Origin: Methylococcaceae bacterium
Lineage (GTDB): Bacteria; Pseudomonadota; Gammaproteobacteria; Methylococcales; Methylomonadaceae
Direction: 5' to 3'
Length of the DNA: 27,458 nt
NCBI GenBank assembly: GCA_947505055.1
Contig: CANNLO010000021.1
Coordinates: 1-27,458 of the forward strand
Shown piece by piece: positions 25,887 through 27,458 of this stretch (its first letter is position 1; each line of letters begins with the position of its first letter). The notes beneath the pieces were generated by a model. It had not been told where the DNA came from. It saw nothing but the letters and a program-made list of their open reading frames with translations, and did not search any database. The position numbers and the translations under genes are program-made.

Positions 25887-26153
25887 ATTCGGCCACCTTT
25901 AAAACTCGTAAAACAACTGAGAAAATCAACCTTTCTGATTCAGCCAATACATATTTAGTTACTATCAGCATATTTTATGCGCTAAAAACATGCTTGAGAT
26001 AAACAATTTATATATCACTTATCAAAACGAAAATCACTAAAGCTATCCTAATGAATTAGCGAACCTGACAATGTGATTCAGTTCTTATTTTTACCTATGA
26101 GATCTGTTTAAGGAAATGTGACTTAACAAGTCAATAAAAACAAGACTTAACAT
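25887..26153. other. 267-bp divergent gap between metzincin and small membrane protein genes
   Basis: This AT-rich gap carries the promoters of both divergent genes. The metzincin side has a good ribosome site (AAAGGTGG). The other side has GACTTAACAAGTC, a 5-bp palindrome with 3-base centre (26120-26132), and a second GACTTAACA at 26144-26152 directly before ATG 26154. These could be an operator pair or a chance repeat. No gene was seen. Confidence 0.35.
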
Positions 26154-26396
26154 ATGACACTTACTGACAAACATTACGAGATTATTGGCTGGCTTGGATT
26201 CATCCTTATTGTCAGCGCTTATTTCTTTTTGACATTCAAAACCCTGGATATCGACTCTAATATTTACCATGGAATGAATTTGGCAGGAGCCACATTTATG
26301 GCAATCAACGCCAGGCAAAAAAAATCAAGACCTTTATTCTGGCTTAATTTTGTTTGGGCGTTGATTGCTCTATTTGGACTAATTCAAATATTTTAA
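26154..26396 (+). CDS. Small membrane protein, CBU_0592 type
   Basis: An 80-residue protein with three hydrophobic segments: about 11-28 (IGWLGFILIVSAYFFLTF), about 38-52 (HGMNLAGATFMAINA) and about 61-79 (LFWLNFVWALIALFGLIQI). The pattern GWLGFILIVSAYF...N-x-x-GA...AI-A...W-x-x-IAL is that of the small CBU_0592 family of membrane proteins of unknown function. The ribosome site before ATG 26154 is poor. It converges with the glycoside hydrolase gene with only 3 bases between the two stop codons, so the transcripts must overlap. Inner-membrane location is inferred from hydrophobicity. Confidence 0.75.
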   Translation: MTLTDKHYEIIGWLGFILIVSAYFFLTFKTLDIDSNIYHGMNLAGATFMAINARQKKSRPLFWLNFVWALIALFGLIQIF

Positions 26397-26399
26397 ATA

Positions 26400-27458
26400 T
26401 CAAACGAACTTATCGGGAAACCAACCGTTTTCGACACAATCCCGAAAACTCCACGCTGGAGTTGTTTCGGTCTTGTAGCTCCAAAAAAACCAGCCCAAAT
26501 ATTTTTCAAATGTAAGCAGTTGTGCTGCTGCGTAGCCACGATAAGCAAGATCCATCTGAACCGCATCCATCTCTTGCAAGGCATGATTAAAAGGCCCTTC
26601 TGCCCACAAGGACACAACCCTTAAATCTAACCCCAAACTCCATTCGCCAACATAGGTCCAACCCAATTCATTGACAATACTATCCGCTTCATTTTTCCAC
26701 TCTATAATTGCTTTATTCATATGTCCGTATATGTCAGTATCTATGTCTTCCCTTACAAAACACTGATAGCGGTGAATATCGAGTACCACATTACTAAACT
26801 CAGGCCCCGTTAAAAAACCGGTATACTCGGTAAATAAACGAAAACCGTCGTGATAAACCACAGCAACATCATTTGCGTGGCAATATTTACGAATGCGATG
26901 ATAAGCTTCAGTGTTATATTTCTTCAAATAATCCGTGGCTATATCCCAACGTGGCTCATTCACAACCTCAATAGCATGTAAAGCCGGGCGAGTCTGATAG
27001 CGCTCTGCCAGTCGCTCCAGAATATTTAAAGAATGTTCAAAATATTCCAGTTTTGTGTGCCACTCACAAACATCCTTAATACCACCATTATCAAAGCCAT
27101 TTTGACACCCAGGAGCTGCGTGTAAATCCAGCACCACATGCAAACCAAGTTCTTCAGCCCAATCAAATGCCTGATCGAGAATAGCTATGCCACCCTTTAC
27201 GTATGGGTGTTTATATTCACCATAACTGGCATGATATGGATAATCAGGCCCAAATATCCAATGACCTACCGGTATCCTAACCCCGTTTATACCGATATTT
27301 GCGAGCCAAACAAAATCTTGGTGTGTTATGAAAGTATCCCAATGCCGTTTTAGTGCTTCTTCAGCATTCGCTCCCAGTTCAACACAATAAGTGGTTTCGT
27401 CAACAGCTTGCAGACCTTCAAAGACACTGGGGGTCATCCATTTTTCAAGAACCAGCCA
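26400..27458 (-). CDS. Glycoside hydrolase family 5 (exo-beta-1,3-glucanase-like), 5' end outside window
   Basis: 352 residues are visible; the frame is open to the window edge, and the first visible residues WLVLEKWMTPSVFEG belong to the N-terminal part of GH5 enzymes related to fungal/bacterial exo-beta-1,3-glucanases (GH5_9-like). The core has GVRIPVGHW, VVLDLHAAPGCQNGFDNGG, the acid/base Glu in EVVNEPRWD, DIHRYQCF and the nucleophile Glu in YVGEWSLGLD about 104 residues later, and ends with GWFFWSYKTE. All catalytic residues are present. A signal peptide cannot be assessed. An enzyme of this type in a gammaproteobacterium suggests use or remodelling of a beta-glucan; the exact substrate is inference. 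It faces the small membrane protein tail to tail. Confidence 0.88.
   Translation of the reverse strand, partial: WLVLEKWMTPSVFEGLQAVDETTYCVELGANAEEALKRHWDTFITHQDFVWLANIGINGVRIPVGHWIFGPDYPYHASYGEYKHPYVKGGIAILDQAFDWAEELGLHVVLDLHAAPGCQNGFDNGGIKDVCEWHTKLEYFEHSLNILERLAERYQTRPALHAIEVVNEPRWDIATDYLKKYNTEAYHRIRKYCHANDVAVVYHDGFRLFTEYTGFLTGPEFSNVVLDIHRYQCFVREDIDTDIYGHMNKAIIEWKNEADSIVNELGWTYVGEWSLGLDLRVVSLWAEGPFNHALQEMDAVQMDLAYRGYAAAQLLTFEKYLGWFFWSYKTETTPAWSFRDCVENGWFPDKFV

Overview
The window reads as chromosomal core sequence from a gammaproteobacterium of moderate to low GC. The evidence is the gene content (HrpA of about 1,300 residues, YfbR, RppH, classical ArgA, CpdA, MltD, HemF, ZapE) and neighbourhoods such as mltD/YafS-type methyltransferase/rnhA and HAD-IB phosphatase/rppH. 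Several small families (DUF2780, CBU_0592-type membrane protein, TIGR04211 SH3 protein) and the many short intergenic repeats would fit a methanotroph-like lineage (Methylococcales). That placement is an inference; no marker gene for it is present.

Layout. 1-4.5 kb: the end of zapE, a secreted DUF2780 protein, mltD facing a methyltransferase-rnhA pair, and a small secreted beta-rich protein. 4.5-12.4 kb: a leftward run of hrpA, a 71-residue unknown, yfbR, cysM and a HAD phosphatase, broken by the rightward ribosome-assembly GTPase gene ylqF/rbgA. 12.6-15.4 kb: rppH converges on an argA-cpdA unit. 15.4-16.3 kb is a small accessory island with a YoeB-type toxin-antitoxin pair and a broken methyltransferase. 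16.3-22 kb: ilvD, an SH3-domain membrane protein, argF-argD and hemF, all leftward. 22.2-23.7 kb: a DUF6398 protein and an EamA transporter, rightward. 23.8-27.5 kb: an unusual secreted metzincin protease, a small membrane protein and a glycoside hydrolase family 5 gene that runs off the right edge.

The core genes cover arginine (argA, argF, argD), cysteine (cysM) and branched-chain amino acid (ilvD) synthesis, haem synthesis (hemF), nucleotide and RNA turnover (yfbR, rppH, rnhA, hrpA), ribosome assembly, peptidoglycan turnover (mltD) and cAMP turnover (cpdA).

The most unusual content is small. (1) Three intergenic elements are built from 7-bp units (AAGGTNN) with an inverted second arm; two of them fill the gap in front of cysM and ilvD completely and leave those genes without a visible Shine-Dalgarno site. 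(2) The YoeB-like toxin is paired with an antitoxin that appears to join a DUF2281-like N-terminus to a YefM-like C-terminus. (3) A methyltransferase fragment is split inside its SAM-binding motif by a short repeat, and its frame ends in TAATG on the antitoxin start. (4) A 142-bp multi-hairpin element lies between two convergent genes. (5) The metzincin has an STN-like N-terminal domain and a Tyr-Asn heptad insert between propeptide and catalytic domain. No tRNA, rRNA, CRISPR array or intact insertion sequence was seen. The longest gene-free stretches (about 230-270 bp at 3909-4140, 20892-21131 and 25887-26153) hold only the weak repeats listed, or nothing I can name.
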